Part shown: positions 34,886 to 46,394 of the stretch, piece by piece
Position numbering within the stretch: position 1 is the first letter of the stretch
Layout of the letters: the number at the start of each line of letters is the position of its first letter
Assembly (NCBI GenBank): GCA_023101885.1
Contig: JALPQD010000628.1
Location: 448,619 to 512,618, forward strand
Origin: Typhlomys cinereus
Taxonomy: Eukaryota > Chordata > Mammalia > Rodentia > Platacanthomyidae
Direction of reading: 5' to 3'
DNA length: 64,000 nucleotides
The notes under the pieces: model-generated
Seen by the model: only the letters and a program-made list of their open reading frames with translations
Databases searched by the model: none
Told to the model about the DNA's origin: nothing
Translations under genes and position numbers: made by a program

Positions 34886-34936
34886 TGTTTATTTATTTAT
34901 GTGTATGTGTATGCGTATGTGTATGTGTATGTGTTG

Positions 34937-34983
<47 letters not shown>

Positions 34984-35214
34984 AGAGGGCACTGCATGTC
35001 CCTGTGGGGGACCAAGGATGACTTTGGGAATCATCCTGGATTGCTCCTACCTCCTTGCTTCACTCTGGGATTTCCCAGGCTCCGCCCACTAGGGCCTAAA
35101 GTGCAGGCCACTGGCCATTTCCACCTGGCGTTTTTACCTGGGACCTGGGATACCAACTTAGGACCTTCTGCTTGTGAGACAGAGTCTTAACCCCTGAGCC
35201 ATCTCTCCAGCCCA
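34886..35214 (-). mobile_element. SINE of the B2-headed family
   Basis: Head at 35214 (GGGCTGGAGAGATGGCTCAG), GGAGGTAGGAGCAATCCAGG, and a tail with a (CA)n run at about 34937-34981 and ACATAAATAAATAAAC. Confidence 0.9.
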
Positions 35215-35639
35215 GACTTCTCTTTCTTAAGTCTCTTCCCTTGTATCAGTTTCTATTTATTCGTGGACCTCCACCTGGCGCACATACGTGGGCAGTGGTT
35301 TTTCTCATTCCTTTTCCCACAACCTACCAGTCCCCAGTGTGATATTTATTCAGAAGAGAGGTCTTTGGGAAGTACACAGTTTTAAGGAACCATGGGCAGA
35401 GCAATCTGTAACTGTGTGCCAAGATAAATCCTTTCTCCTAAAGAGTTTCTTCCAGGTCTTTAATCAAAGCAACTGAATGATAACTGGTACAAGGTCCAGA
35501 GAGATGTCTTGTTTTTTTTGGCTCTGTGAAGACATGGCAGGAAGGAACAATCTGAATAGGAAGGACTCTGACCAGACATGGAGTGGCACCTTCATTTTGG
35601 ACTCTCTAGCTTCCAGAACTGCATGGTTTATAGTATTGT
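35215..35639. other. Intergenic, no gene seen
   Basis: AACTGTGTGCCAAGATAAAT and TTAATCAAAGCAACTGAATG resemble the end of an old hAT-like repeat. No coding frame. Confidence 0.4.
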
Positions 35640-36016
35640 TCATTGATTTATTTTTTTGAGACTAAGTCTCATGTAGACCCAGCTGACCTTGACCCAGGCA
35701 AAAGTGTGCTGTGGGATCGAACTTGCACACAAGGTCTTGCACACAGTAACATTCTACCAACTAAACTACCCGTTCCTCGGCCACCAGCCCAATCCTACTT
35801 TTTTCTTTTAATAGAGATATGTCTCGTGTAGCCCAGGCTGCCTTTGAACTTGCTTTGTAGGACCTTACACTTCTTAGTCTCTTACTTCCACTATCTTTAG
35901 CGTGCTGAGTACAGGCACAATCCACCATTCATGGTTTTGTGTGGTGCTGGGATCAAATCCAGGTCTTTGTGCATTCTAGGCAAGCACTCTACCAGCTCAG
36001 CTGCATCCCTAGCCCC
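35640..36016 (-). mobile_element. B1/B4-type SINE pair
   Basis: TTTTTTTGAGACTAAGTCTC at 35647 begins an antisense B1-like unit. A second antisense unit from about 35810 (GTCTCGTGTAGCCCAGGCTG) runs into ID-like GTGCTGGGATCAAATCC and CTAGGCAAGCACTCTACCAG, the B4 layout. Confidence 0.75.
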
Positions 36017-36567
36017 AACCAATGAAAATTTTTAGATAGCAAACCAAATGGTCCCTATGTCTGAAGAAGTAAGAAAGACCATACTGAATCACAAGAAGTG
36101 GTATACTGCGAGGGCTAAAAGCATGAGTTGAGTTTGATTCCTGGTTTTGTAACTTACTAGCTGAAAGATCTTGTGCATACCTCTGCATCAAATTGGGGGT
36201 TCATGTCCATTTGCTTTGCATTATAGGGGTGAGAAACTAAAAGCACTTCCCAGACTCCCTTGCAGCTAGGGTTTAGGAACGAACAGATCTGTGCTAGTTA
36301 GATACAGGTGTCAACTTAACAATAAAAGGCTGAGCTCTGGGCCTGCATGTGGAAATTGGTAGTTAGGACCAGCACTGAGCACACCAGTAGGAGAATATCT
36401 AATAGTGTGGGAAGGCCCAGCTTATGGTAGATTAGACAGGTAGAAAAAAAATGGAGCAAGTTGCTTTGGCATACTTCAATACTTTGACATATTTTGGCAT
36501 GTTGGTATGTAGGCATTCTGGCAAGAAAGACCTTGTTGCAATTTCTTTTCATGTTGTTCATAAAATA
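36017..36567. other. Intergenic, no gene seen
   Basis: Unique sequence with a hAT-like word (GATACAGGTGTCAACTTAAC) near 36301. Confidence 0.45.
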
Positions 36568-36730
36568 CATGACCATACAACTTATGGGAACAAGATGTGT
36601 ATCCTCATTTATGATTCTGCTTATAGTTCACAGTCCAATCTTGGCAGGAGAATTTCTATCAACATCAGGTGCCAAGGGAATTAACCACACCATAGCCACA
36701 GAAAAAGCTGAGAGAATCACGAGGTCCTAT
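36568..36730. repeat. Third, partial copy of repeat R1
   Basis: CATGACCATACAACTTATGG, TCATTTATGATTCTGCTTAT, CAACATCAGGTGCCAAGGGA and ACCACACCATAGCCACAGAA align with the copies at 3950 and 5401. Confidence 0.7.
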
Positions 36731-37240
36731 CTTTTGGTGCAGGGAGAGCAGAAGTTAGAAGTGAGTACTGTCTTTTTCTGTGTTGCTTCTGGTATTTCTT
36801 CTCGACAGCTTGGGTTTGGAGGTTTGATTCAGAAACTTGTTGAGGACTTTGCAGTGTGATTTATGACCTTTTGATCTTAAAAGGGCTGAACCCCTGTCGG
36901 GGGTCTGATTCTGAGGTACTGGTATTGCTCTGAAGTTTAGCTCACAGAACTTCCTCCAGCCTTCTTCTTCAGATGCAATGTATCTATTTGTTTACACTGT
37001 CTAGAGTGGATTCTGCTTCTAGTAACAGTGATGTGTCCCTCTGGATATCTTCAGCCATAAACACTGCATTCTCTTTCTGGCATGTTTCAAAGGAGGGTGA
37101 ACTACAAGAATACTGTCTTCAAAAATAAAGATTATATATGGATGTCCTTGTCAATATATTTGGATTGGAATTAACTGTAAGAGCCAGAAAACTCAAAAGA
37201 GACCAGTGAGTGGGAAGGAGGGAAGGAATGGTTAGGGTGT
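36731..37240. other. Intergenic, no gene seen
   Basis: Unique AT-rich sequence. The frame at 36494-36859 covers repeat R1 and is not a gene. Confidence 0.5.
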
Positions 37241-37680
37241 GTCAATGGTCAGTCTTAACTGTTGCTGTGAGAGAGCATTCAAAGTCAAACGACCTAAGGG
37301 AGAAAAGGAAATTTATTCACCGTAGGGTTCTAGAGGGGAGATACAGCCTTTCACAGAGAAGGTGACATGGCTGGGGGCTGAAGCTGGAGGGAGGCTAAGT
37401 CATGGCAGACATCCAGTAGGCTACTGGGTGAGGAATGAAGGCTGGAAGATTTCTGGAGACTCTCTTCTTCTTACCAGTCTTCTGTGGTTCCTTTTATCTG
37501 GTCTGCTACTGGAAGGTTCCAATGAGGTCTATGGAAGTTCCCATTGGATGTAGGGCTGGTCTTTGTATTGTAAATGTGTTGATCGAGATAATTTTTTCAG
37601 GTGGTCTCAGATGATTTTAGTTAATGCCAGGTATGTCAAGTTGATACCCAGTATTAACTATCACAGGGTAAAACCTTTTA
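37241..37680 (-). mobile_element. Old hAT-type nonautonomous repeat (URR1-like)
   Basis: GTCAATGGTCAGTCTTAACT at one end and ATGTCAAGTTGATACCCAGT with TTAACTATCACAG at the other, with GATACAGCCTTTCACAGAG between. Confidence 0.5.
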
Positions 37681-38639
37681 AAGGGGAGATTTATGATACT
37701 GTGACAAGTAGGGTGAGGGAAGGAATAATTGGGAAAATACATAGTGGGGAATAAGGGGAAGGAAGATAGGAGGGTCAGAGGGACTTATAGAAAAACCCTA
37801 AGATTATGGGAAGTAACCCCCAAGGAACCTCCTATGCTAGCAGTATGTAAAAAAAGAAGTTTTTAAAGAAAGGAAGTAGAAAGAGCAGTCCCTATGCAGA
37901 AGAGTATGGAGTTAGGAAAACAGGGAGGGGCGGGGGAGGAAGCTCTGAGCTAATCCACTTGGAAACCAGTGACAAAATTATGCTACAGGTAACAGGAATG
38001 TGACACTTCCTGATAAAATGTTGGTCAGAGAGGTCGCAAAGGCCTCCAAACATTATAGGCTTTTGCCATTGCTTTTGGTTGCTCTCCAAAAAACTGTCAG
38101 TAAAACCTTATTACTGAAGATGCAGCACATGTGAATTACAGAAGATGGACAAATATGTCAAGTGGAACTGGTCTGAGAACTTCCTCCTCACTAAATAGCT
38201 TACACAGGACCAAGGAATACTGTAGAATCAACCGGGGGACAGAAATAATCACAAGCCCCCTCAGCACATGAGATCTTTAAGTTGTAATAAAAATCACCAT
38301 GGCAACAGATGACCAGTGTAAGAGTGGCAACCAACAGCTATCTGATTAGACTCAAGACCCTCTTGTCAGAATGAAACACAATCCTGTTAACTAGAGCAGG
38401 AGCTTAAAAATAGGAAGGAAATAGATCAATAGGGAAAAACAGCCAATGAACCTACATGGAGGAGGACAGTACACCAAACTGCTCTGTAAATAGCTGCTAT
38501 CAAACCCATAGATTTGACGAGCATTTAGCACTCAGCCTAGAAGTGTCTTTCTACAAGAGAAGTAGAGAACCGCAATGCCCTGACAGGATACAGCCTAGGG
38601 CAGCAGAGGAGCAGTGAAGTGGACAGCAGTGGACAGCCA
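37681..38639. other. Intergenic, probable old LINE-1 sequence
   Basis: A-rich on the plus strand and continuous with the L1-like 3' end that follows. No intact frame. Confidence 0.35.
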
Positions 38640-39300
38640 TATCGCAGAGTGCCGGCAACTCACCCAAAATCAGACCAACCTAATCTCCCTATTCTAAGGC
38701 TTTGGGAACCTCACGGAAGAAGGAATGGTGAGGATGTCGGAACCTAAAGACTGGAAGGTTCACCTTTGGAAAAGACATTCCACTCAAGGCAAGACTGCTG
38801 CATCTAGCAACTCACTACAGTGAGACTTACCAGACCTGCATAATGACTGACATTCCAACATGCCCCCATAGAATATTGAGGAACTGAAAAGAGACAAGAG
38901 TATACAATGGAAATCTTACAGACTGATGCTGGATGAGTGAAGGGAAATGCCCCTATTAGTGGGGTAACCCTAGGAGAGGCAACCTGGTGTGCCCCAGATG
39001 CCTGAAAACCCGCAGGAGTAGATGGGCCAGGGGTAACCCTGGGATCCAGAGAAGCAGACAGGCAGGAGGGTGAGATTGATGAGGGATGGGAGGGAGAGAT
39101 AATGGAAGGAAGCAGGGATAAGTAAAAGCAGAAAAAGTTCAAAAAATAGGCCAGAGGGAGCCCTGAATTCCATGAAGGCAGGTGGGATGGATTGAAAGGA
39201 GGGAAGGGATGGATAGAAGAGGGGAGGGAGGAAAGCAGGGATGAGTACTCAACATGCTTGTACAACTAGAAAAATAAAATAACTTAAATAAAAATAATTT
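38640..39300 (+). mobile_element. Old LINE-1-like 3' end with purine-rich tract
   Basis: GGGAACCTCACGGAAGAAGG, ACTCACTACAGTGAGACTTA, a GGGAGGGA/GGATGG purine tract (39055-39240) and an A-rich terminus AAAATAAAATAACTTAAAT. The layout is shared with 32200-32765. Confidence 0.5.
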
Positions 39301-39360
39301 ATTAATCATCAAAAAATTAAGATAGAAAGGAGTAGCGTTTTTCATTCTCTTTTTCCATTT

Positions 39361-39800
39361 TCATGTGTGTGTGTGTGCATGTGTGTGTGGGATGTGTGTA
39401 TGTGTGTGTGTGTGTGCGTGCATGTGTGTGTGTGCGTGCGTGCATGTGTGTGTGTGTGTGTGTGCGTGCGTGCATGTGTGTGTGTGTGTGTGCGTGTGTG
39501 TGCGTGCGTGCATGTGTGTGTGTGTGTGTGCGTGTGTGTGCGTGCGTGCAGGCACATGTGTGTGGGAGGTGAAAGGTGAATAATCAGCAATCATCCCTGA
39601 TTATTTTTCCATCTTCTTCTTTTTGAGACAGAGTGTCTAATCAAACTCAGGACTCACCAGTAAGGCTAGTGTGGATAGCCAGCTTGCTCTGGGGATTCAC
39701 AAACTCAACCTTTAGAGGCTGAAATTATAAGTGGGCTATCACACCCACCTGGCATTTTAAGTGGGATCTAGGGATCTGCACTTTGGTCCTCCTTAGACCC
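39361..39800 (-). mobile_element. Complex TG-rich tract and old B3-type SINE
   Basis: 39364-39555 is alternating GTGT, GCGT and GCATGT blocks. It continues into GAGACAGAGTGTCTAATCAA, CCAGCTTGCTCTGGGGATTC and CACCTGGCATTTTAAGTGGG, an antisense B3-like SINE. Confidence 0.75.
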
Positions 39801-40064
39801 CTAATTTTTTAATTTAAAAATTAACAAATAGTTTTTCTTTAAAAGATAAAATAAGCAAACTGTTAACTAGATAAGCCCAAAAACAAAAGAGTGATGTACA
39901 TAAAAACTCAGAGATTGAAAAAGAGAGTTTATAGTTGATTCCACAGATATACAAAGGATTGTTATCAACAACTACCTTCCAACAACTTGGATAATCTAGG
40001 AGAAATTAATAGCTTTATGCTACATATGATTTACCAAAATCTAGCCATTAAATATCAAGGTGGG

Positions 40065-40410
40065 GCCATCCAGGATGATTCCCAAAGTCTTGACCTCCAC
40101 AGATGCATATGGTGCTCTCTCTTACACCCCATGTACCAAAACACCCCCCCCACATGTACACATCCATACTTAACACAGGGAAAAAAAAAGCCAGGTGGAT
40201 ATAGCTGTAATAGCCTGTAATTCTGGCCCTGGAAGGTAGAGCCTGGAAAATCCCAGATCAAAGTAATCAGGAGATAGAGCCAATGCAGGATGATTTCCCA
40301 GATTCTCAATGTCACCCTTGTGCCTCCATAGCCACACATACTCAAGTTCCCGCATGTATACATGCCTGCACACACATGTACACCCACCCACAGCAAAACA
40401 TAAATACACA
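40065..40410 (+). mobile_element. Two partial SINE 3' halves of the B2-headed family in tandem
   Basis: CCATCCAGGATGATTCCCAA and CACAGATGCATATGG at 40066-40170, then a second unit from about 40190 (GCCAGGTGGATATAGC, GCCCTGGAAGGTAGAGCCTG, GATGATTTCCCAGA). Both are diverged and lack the head. Confidence 0.75.
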
Positions 40411-40489
40411 CAGATGCATGCACAAAAAGCATGGGACAGGTTTTCCCGTGATTTTAAAAAAATACTGTAAACAGGTCTATGTATTATTA

Positions 40490-40668
40490 TTGCACCTGCG
40501 TGTCTCATGTGTGTGCACAAGTGCACACATACCATTGTGCCCGTGGGCAGATCAGAGGACAACTTTGTGGTATTGGTCTCTTTCCACCTTTAACACGGGT
40601 TCTTGGGACTGAACTCCGGTCATCAGGCTTGCACGGCAAGTACCTTGATGAGCTCTGCTGACCCCCTG
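40490..40668 (-). mobile_element. B3-type SINE
   Basis: GCAGATCAGAGGACAACTTT, CTTGGGACTGAACTCCGGTC and ATCAGGCTTGCACGGCAAG in antisense order. Confidence 0.8.
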
Positions 40669-40669
40669 A

Positions 40670-42350
40670 CTTTTATTTGTTTGCTTTTATAACTTGATTC
40701 CAACTTTGTAGGTTATAATGTCACATCACAGTGGAAAAAGCTGGATATGTCTGCTGGAGAGGACCAGCATTGCAGACAGGGCACTTTCCTGCGACGGAGT
40801 CAGACTTCAGTCAGGAGCAGTGCCTGCTGGGAGCAGCGCCTGCTGGGAGCAGCACGGGGGACCCTCTTGCATTCCATTTTCCTGGAAAGCGTTATCGTCA
40901 TTCATCTGTCTCTTATCTTCAGGACTTGAGGTTGACAAGGCAAGCAATCACCTTAAGTAAAGTTCATCAGAAAGTAAGTACAGAAAGTGATTGTATCAAC
41001 GACGCCATCTTTATACACAACAGACTGCAGTTTGTATTCTCATGGAAAGGGGTGTGTGGATAATAAACTTTTTAATTTTTTTTTATAAAGGTAAAAATCA
41101 TGTAGATGGAGGAAGAGTTGACGAGCAAGTTCTGACTGGTGAGTTATTGCATAATATTGAGGTTGTAGCATCAACCCGAGTCAAGATGCCAAAACACTCA
41201 TTCGCCTTTGTACTTACAAAGGCAAATTAATGGCGGTGGTAGATGGACTGGTGCCGAGAGCTTCCTCTACAGCAAGACGAGGTGGGAAGGGAGGCAGACC
41301 ATTCCTGAGGATGGAGAAAAATCAGCATCCACCATAGAGGACCAAGTCAGATGACCAGAAGACAGGCCAACGTGACTGACAAGTCTGAAGCCCATTGCTT
41401 GCTGCAAGAAAGGCCATAGAAATGCTGCAAATGAAATGGAGATATGAACAAAGAGAGAGTGGAAAGTGTCTAGAGGTGGGTAAGCACCTTCTCCCTCATT
41501 TGCATGGGAGTATTTGGAAGCCCTTTGTACATGTGTTGTGATGAAAAGATATTAGAAACCACAAAGATCTGAGTCTCAGAAAGTGACAGTTGCGAGAAAC
41601 CCTTGTCATTCTATAACCTGAAGATGGGATTGAACGCGTCCAGCATTGACCAAGCAGTCGAGTCAGACTTAGCAGTTTAGTCTGAAGCTTTCTTTTAGAT
41701 TGTCCTCATTCATTCCCCATTGGTTGTAACTCGAAAGAGGGGACCACTGTCCACAGAGCTATAGAGCGAAGAAACCTATGGACCTTCTATGGCTGTGTTG
41801 ACCGTGATGTGGACACACAGGATGCTAGAAGCAAGCAACCGAAGGAAGGCAACTAGCAAATCTCAGAGTTCTTCTGATTACACTGAAATTCCAAAAGCTA
41901 ATTGGCTAAAATGTTCTTCCTTAATTAGAAGCAATTAATATGTGAAACCAGGTTGCCATTTCACGATTGAAATCTCATACTTCATTTGCTAATGGTTTCT
42001 AATGACCTGTGATCATAAGGCACACACAATTAAGGTGGGATTTTTTTTTAAAGTGTAAGGAAGAATGCCTGAATTTATGAATTATTCTTTCATTGCTGAA
42101 ACATACAGCTAGTCTCCACATTGGGTTGTAAAGCTTATCGTGCATGCATATGCTTGTCCAAACACATCTACATATATAGGAAGTCCTGTCTTGACACTTT
42201 TGGCCCCTTATGGATACCTTACACCCTACAGTCATTTCTCAGCATCTAAGACTCCTGAAGATTCCCAAAACCTCAAAATGCTCAAGTCATTTATAAACTA
42301 TGGTATAGGAAAGGCATCTAACCTACACGGGTCCTCTCATAGACTTTATT
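40670..42350. other. Repeat-poor intergenic stretch
   Basis: I recognise no interspersed repeats across most of this interval. GCCTGCTGGGAGCAGC is tandemly duplicated at about 40821-40852. The block 41880-42035 is AT-rich with several TAATT-type words (CTAATTGG, TTAATTAG, AATTAATA). No frame shows coding features. Confidence 0.5.
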
Positions 42351-42356
42351 TTTTTA

Positions 42357-42642
42357 ATATTTTAATATTTTATTTATTTATTTACTCTGTGTATATGTGT
42401 GTGTGTATCTAAGGGCACTGTGTGTCCCTGTGGAAGATGAAGGGTGACTTCAGGAGCCATCCTGAATCGTTTCTACCTCCTTCTTGCTTCACTCTGGGAT
42501 TCCCCAAGTTCCGCCCACCAGAGCTAGAAGTGCAGGCCGCCACCCATTTCCTCCTGGCCTTTTTATGTGGGACCTGGAATCCGAACTCTGGACCTTCTAT
42601 TTGCAAGGCAAAGTCTTAACTCCTGAGCCATCTCTCCAGCCT
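42357..42642 (-). mobile_element. SINE of the B2-headed family
   Basis: Minus-strand GGCTGGAGAGATGGCTCAGG head at 42642, full body, and a tail TAAATAAATAAAATATT ending near 42357. Confidence 0.9.
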
Positions 42643-42948
42643 GGACTTTAAATGATCTCTAAATTACTTGCAATCATTAGTATAATGCAAATACAATGAA
42701 AAATCATTGTTTTAGTGCATTGTTCAAGAAACAGTGACAAGAACGAAGTTTACACGCTCAGTATACATGTGATTTCTTTCAAACATTTTTCAATCAAAAC
42801 TGCATTCCTGGCTGTAAAATCTCCAGGCGTGAAGGGGTGGCTGCTTGTTCATTTCTCCCCAATGAGATTTCTCTCTCTTTTTGTCGGTCAAATCAGACAC
42901 TCCCAGTGTCAAATGTCTAAAAGAATTCATCCACAAGAAAAATGCAGG

Positions 42949-43221
42949 GCAGGGGAGACGGCTCAGTCCACAGAGTGCTTGCTGTGCAAGTATGAGGACC
43001 CAAGTTCAATCCCCAGGGCCTGTAAGAAGTGTGGAGACTTGCACTTATAATCCCAGTACTGGGGAGGCAGAGACAGGCATATTCCTATGGCTTGATGACC
43101 AGCCAACCTAGCTAGGTGCTAACCAGAGACTCTCCTCAAAAGATTTGGTGGATAGCACTTAAGCAATGACACCTGAGTTTATTCTCTGGCCTCCACATGC
43201 ATGCATATGCACACATGCATG

Positions 43222-43277
<56 letters not shown>

Positions 43278-43285
43278 AAGAAAGA
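42949..43285 (+). mobile_element. B3 SINE
   Basis: GGGGAGACGGCTCAGTCCAC, GAGTGCTTGCTGTGCAAG, TAATCCCAGTACTGGGGAGG and CTCTGGCCTCCACATGCATG, with a (CA)n tail at 43229-43276. Confidence 0.88.
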
Positions 43286-43535
43286 TGTAGATGATCAAGT
43301 CCACTCTAGATAGCAGTGAATGGTAATGAACCTTCCCATTTCTTGCTCAATGTGTGTGTGACAGGCCAGAGATTATCTCACTAGCAAACCCAATAAAAAG
43401 GGCTCACAAGCAGAACCCCACCTTGAGCAGGAAACAGGGGAGCCCATGGAATGAAACAGAAAAGATAAGGGAGAGGTGGAAGTAGGGAGGAAGAGAAAAG
43501 GGCAGCTGAAAAATAAAGAGTGGCAGAAATAAATT
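43286..43535. other. Purine-rich spacer between SINEs
   Basis: No gene. GA-rich sequence at about 43440-43535. Confidence 0.5.
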
Positions 43536-43552
43536 AAGAAAGACAGAAAGGG

Positions 43553-43833
43553 GGGCTGGAGAGGTGGCTCAGGGGTTAAGCCTCTGCCTTGCAGGCAGAA
43601 GGTCCTGAGTTCGGATCCTAGACCCCATGTATAGACGCCAGGCGGAAGCCGGGGCGGCCTGTGCTTCTGGTCCTGGTAGGGTGGAGCCTGTGAATCCCGG
43701 AGAAGAGTAAACGAGAAGATGGAGGCGGTCTATGGGGGTTCCCTAATTCACCTGTGGTTCTACACACACACACGCACGCACGCACACACAAATTGAATAA
43801 ATAATAATAAAAATTTTTTAAAAAAACAATAAA
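43553..43833 (+). mobile_element. SINE of the B2-headed family
   Basis: A 17-bp target-site duplication, AAGAAAGACAGAAAGGG, flanks it (43536-43552 and 43834-43850). Full-length copy with head GGGGCTGGAGAGGTGGCTCA, GGTCCTGGTAGGGTGGAGCC, a CACA/CGCA tail and an A-rich end. Confidence 0.95.
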
Positions 43834-43850
43834 AAGAAAGACAGAAAGGG

Positions 43851-43998
43851 ACAGGTGAGACAGCTCAACAGGAAAGGCAACTGCTTCTGAATCTGGTGAC
43901 CTGAGTTCAATCCCAGGAAGGAAAGTTGTTCGTTGACCTCCGCTCGTGCACCGTGGCTATGCATGTGTCCAGTTTCTCTAAATAAGTAAAATAATTCA
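43851..43998 (+). mobile_element. B3-type SINE
   Basis: ACAGGTGAGACAGCTCAACA, GGTGACCTGAGTTCAATCCC and GTTCGTTGACCTCCGCTCGT, ending in TAAATAAGTAAAATAA. Confidence 0.8.
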
Positions 43999-44735
43999 TG
44001 AAAAGGAAGTCAGAAGGAAAGGCTAAGCCTGATGGGAAAGACTTGAGAGGAATCCCTCGTTCTTCTCATGAGAACCGTGGACTGATCTGGGAAGACAGAT
44101 TACTAAAATGCACGGCCTTTGTTTCATGTGCCCCCCCTCAAACACAGCCCTCTCTCTTCCTTGGGCTTTTGAAAATCCTAGCAAGACAGGTCCATTGAGT
44201 GAGGTCGGGGTCAGCGAGTTACAGCCCACAGCAAATCCAGACGCACCACCACTTACTCACATAAACGAAGCTTTACGAGCTCACAGCTGCGCCTGCTCGC
44301 TTGTCTGCTCTTGGGCTGTGTTTGTGCTGTCCTGGCAGAAAGGAGTCGTTGCTGTGGAAACCGCATAGACGAGAGAACCTTTTACGGTATGGTCCTCCGT
44401 GGAAAGCTGCCACCCTTGACTCGGAGTGGCACGCTTGCAGCTCAAGCCAAGCGGCCACTTTCAGCAACAGTAACCACAGTGGAGGTCATTTCTTCCTTTC
44501 CTTACGCACATGAGGCACCGTTTTCCTGTGTGTTTTCTCCACCTGACATCCATCTCCCAGACAGAAACATGGTTCACTTTCTCATCAGGTTTGGTCGTCG
44601 AAATGCTAGCTTCTCAGCGGACCCTTCCTCGCCATCCAACTTAAAATTGCTTTCCAACCTTCCCCCAACACTTTCTACCGTCTTTATTTTACTTAGCTTT
44701 CTCTAACACTTTAATTTAGTATCATTTAATGATAC
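43999..44735. other. Repeat-poor stretch with moderate CpG content
   Basis: 44250-44470 has about a dozen CpGs (AAACGAAGC, GCGCC, GTCGTTG, GACGAGAG, ACTCGG, GCGGCC). Overlapping frames at 44108-44706 occur in several registers, which argues against real coding. Confidence 0.45.
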
Positions 44736-44739
44736 TACA

Positions 44740-44940
44740 ACGACAGGGCTTCGTGTAATTGAAGTTAGTCTCAAACTTGCTAAGTAGCTAAGGATGATCT
44801 TGAACTTCTGATTTTACTGCCTCTGTCCTGAGATTACACGTGTGCACCACGCTACCTGCTTGATGTGGTACTGAGGATCAAACCCCAACTTCATGGATGA
44901 TAGGCAAGCACTCCATCAATTTATGCACGTCTCCAGCCCC
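44740..44940 (-). mobile_element. B4-type SINE
   Basis: GACAGGGCTTCGTGTAATTG, TGAGATTACACGTGTGCACC and GATAGGCAAGCACTCCATCA in antisense order. Confidence 0.75.
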
Positions 44941-46135
44941 ATTTTCTATATTTTTATTTATGTACCGTATGTGTGTAGTACATGCAAAGCCATGAAGCAT
45001 GGCGGAGAACAACCTCTAGGGACTGATTCTCTCCTTCTACCTTGTTGAGACAGGGTCTCTCTTGTTCTGACCACTCGGTGTACGCGGAATAACTGACTCA
45101 TGTGCTTCCAGAATACAGTGCATCATTTTGAAAAGAGATTAAACCAGACCAAAGAGGGACTTCAAGAATGGACAGACCAGAGAGGAATTTGGTTCGAAAG
45201 GTAGGAACTCAGCAGGTAGAAGTGGCGGGAAGAGAAGGAAGAGTCTGAACTAAGGTCCAAAGGGTGAGAGAGTGGGGGTGCATCTAAAATGAGGGGTCCA
45301 TATGTTGGAACAGGGCCACCCGTGAGTCAGTTTTCAGAGTGTGATTTTTAAGACTTTCAGTTCATGGTCCGCTGAGTAATTGCTGGAAATGCAAACCCAG
45401 AAGCCCTATCCGAACCCACGGAGTCACAATCTCTGGTTTGAGGGAAACCTGCATTAGGATGAACCCTCCAGGAGATTCTCAGAAGGAGGGAATGTGGGGT
45501 GCTTTGGAACCGTGAGCATCAGGAAGAAGACAATTCGTAGAACGGAGAGTAACTCTTGGGACGGGACCAGCAGATACCTAGCTGTGTAGGAGAGCTCTGC
45601 TCGATAGATGAAGGGCAGAAACAGGAGCTGGACCGCTGGGAACCGTGGGCGGTGCTTACAAGCTGGAAGCAGAGGCATTTGCCAGGGCTGGTCGCTGCTC
45701 TCACTTTCTTCTAGCTACACCATCCTTTCTGAACCTTCAGTCCAGGGATAAAAGGTAGCGTGCCGTCTTCTCCCAGCTCTGATCCCGTTGCTTAGGCACC
45801 AGTGAGAGCGTCATCACATGCTGCAGTTTGCTGGCGGTAGATTCTGGGATGGGAGCTGAACCAATTAGATTCTGTGAGACTTGGTCTGAAACCTAAGAGA
45901 GATACTTCCTGCTTTTGAAATTTGCAGCCTTTCTGCAAAACGAAAAGCTTTGCTGAGAAAGGAGCCAACACAGCGGAAAGCAGGATCAAAGAAAGAAAAG
46001 GGAGAAGTCAAGTCTGGGAACAACTTTACAACACTTGATCCTACTGTCCCTAAAGTTAAATCTGTTCCTGAGAAATTTCCAGTTCTTTGTGTCAGGCCAA
46101 TCAGAATCAGGTTTAATTTAATCTAATTTATTCAT
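44941..46135. other. Intergenic, mostly repeat-poor
   Basis: A B3-like remnant at about 44950-45100 is followed by unique sequence. Short minus-strand frames near 45454-45989 overlap each other and are unsupported. Confidence 0.5.
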
Positions 46136-46394
46136 CAGTTTATTTAGAGATAGAATGTGTATGTTTTTAATGTGCATGCTTGTATGCAAAAGGACCCTTA
46201 AGTGCGTGTGCCTGTGGAGGCTCAAGGGTGACACTAGGTTCATCCTAGATCGCTTTATTACCTTATTCCAGGGCAGGGAATGCGGGCCACCTCCATTTCT
46301 GCCCAACATTTTTTATGTGGGCTGTGGGGATCTGAACTCAGGTCTTTTTGCTTGAAGGCAAAATTTTTAACCCCAAGTCATCTCCCCAGTCCCA
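46136..46394 (-). mobile_element. Diverged SINE of the B2-headed family
   Basis: Plus-strand TGTGGAGGCTCAAGGGTGAC, GATCTGAACTCAGGTC and AGTCATCTCCCCAGTCCC correspond to the antisense of the family, with many differences. Confidence 0.75.

Noticed and set aside
39361..39600. Regularly spaced repeat blocks as a CRISPR-like array
   Set aside because: The blocks are dinucleotide-repeat variants with no unique spacers, in a mammalian genome.
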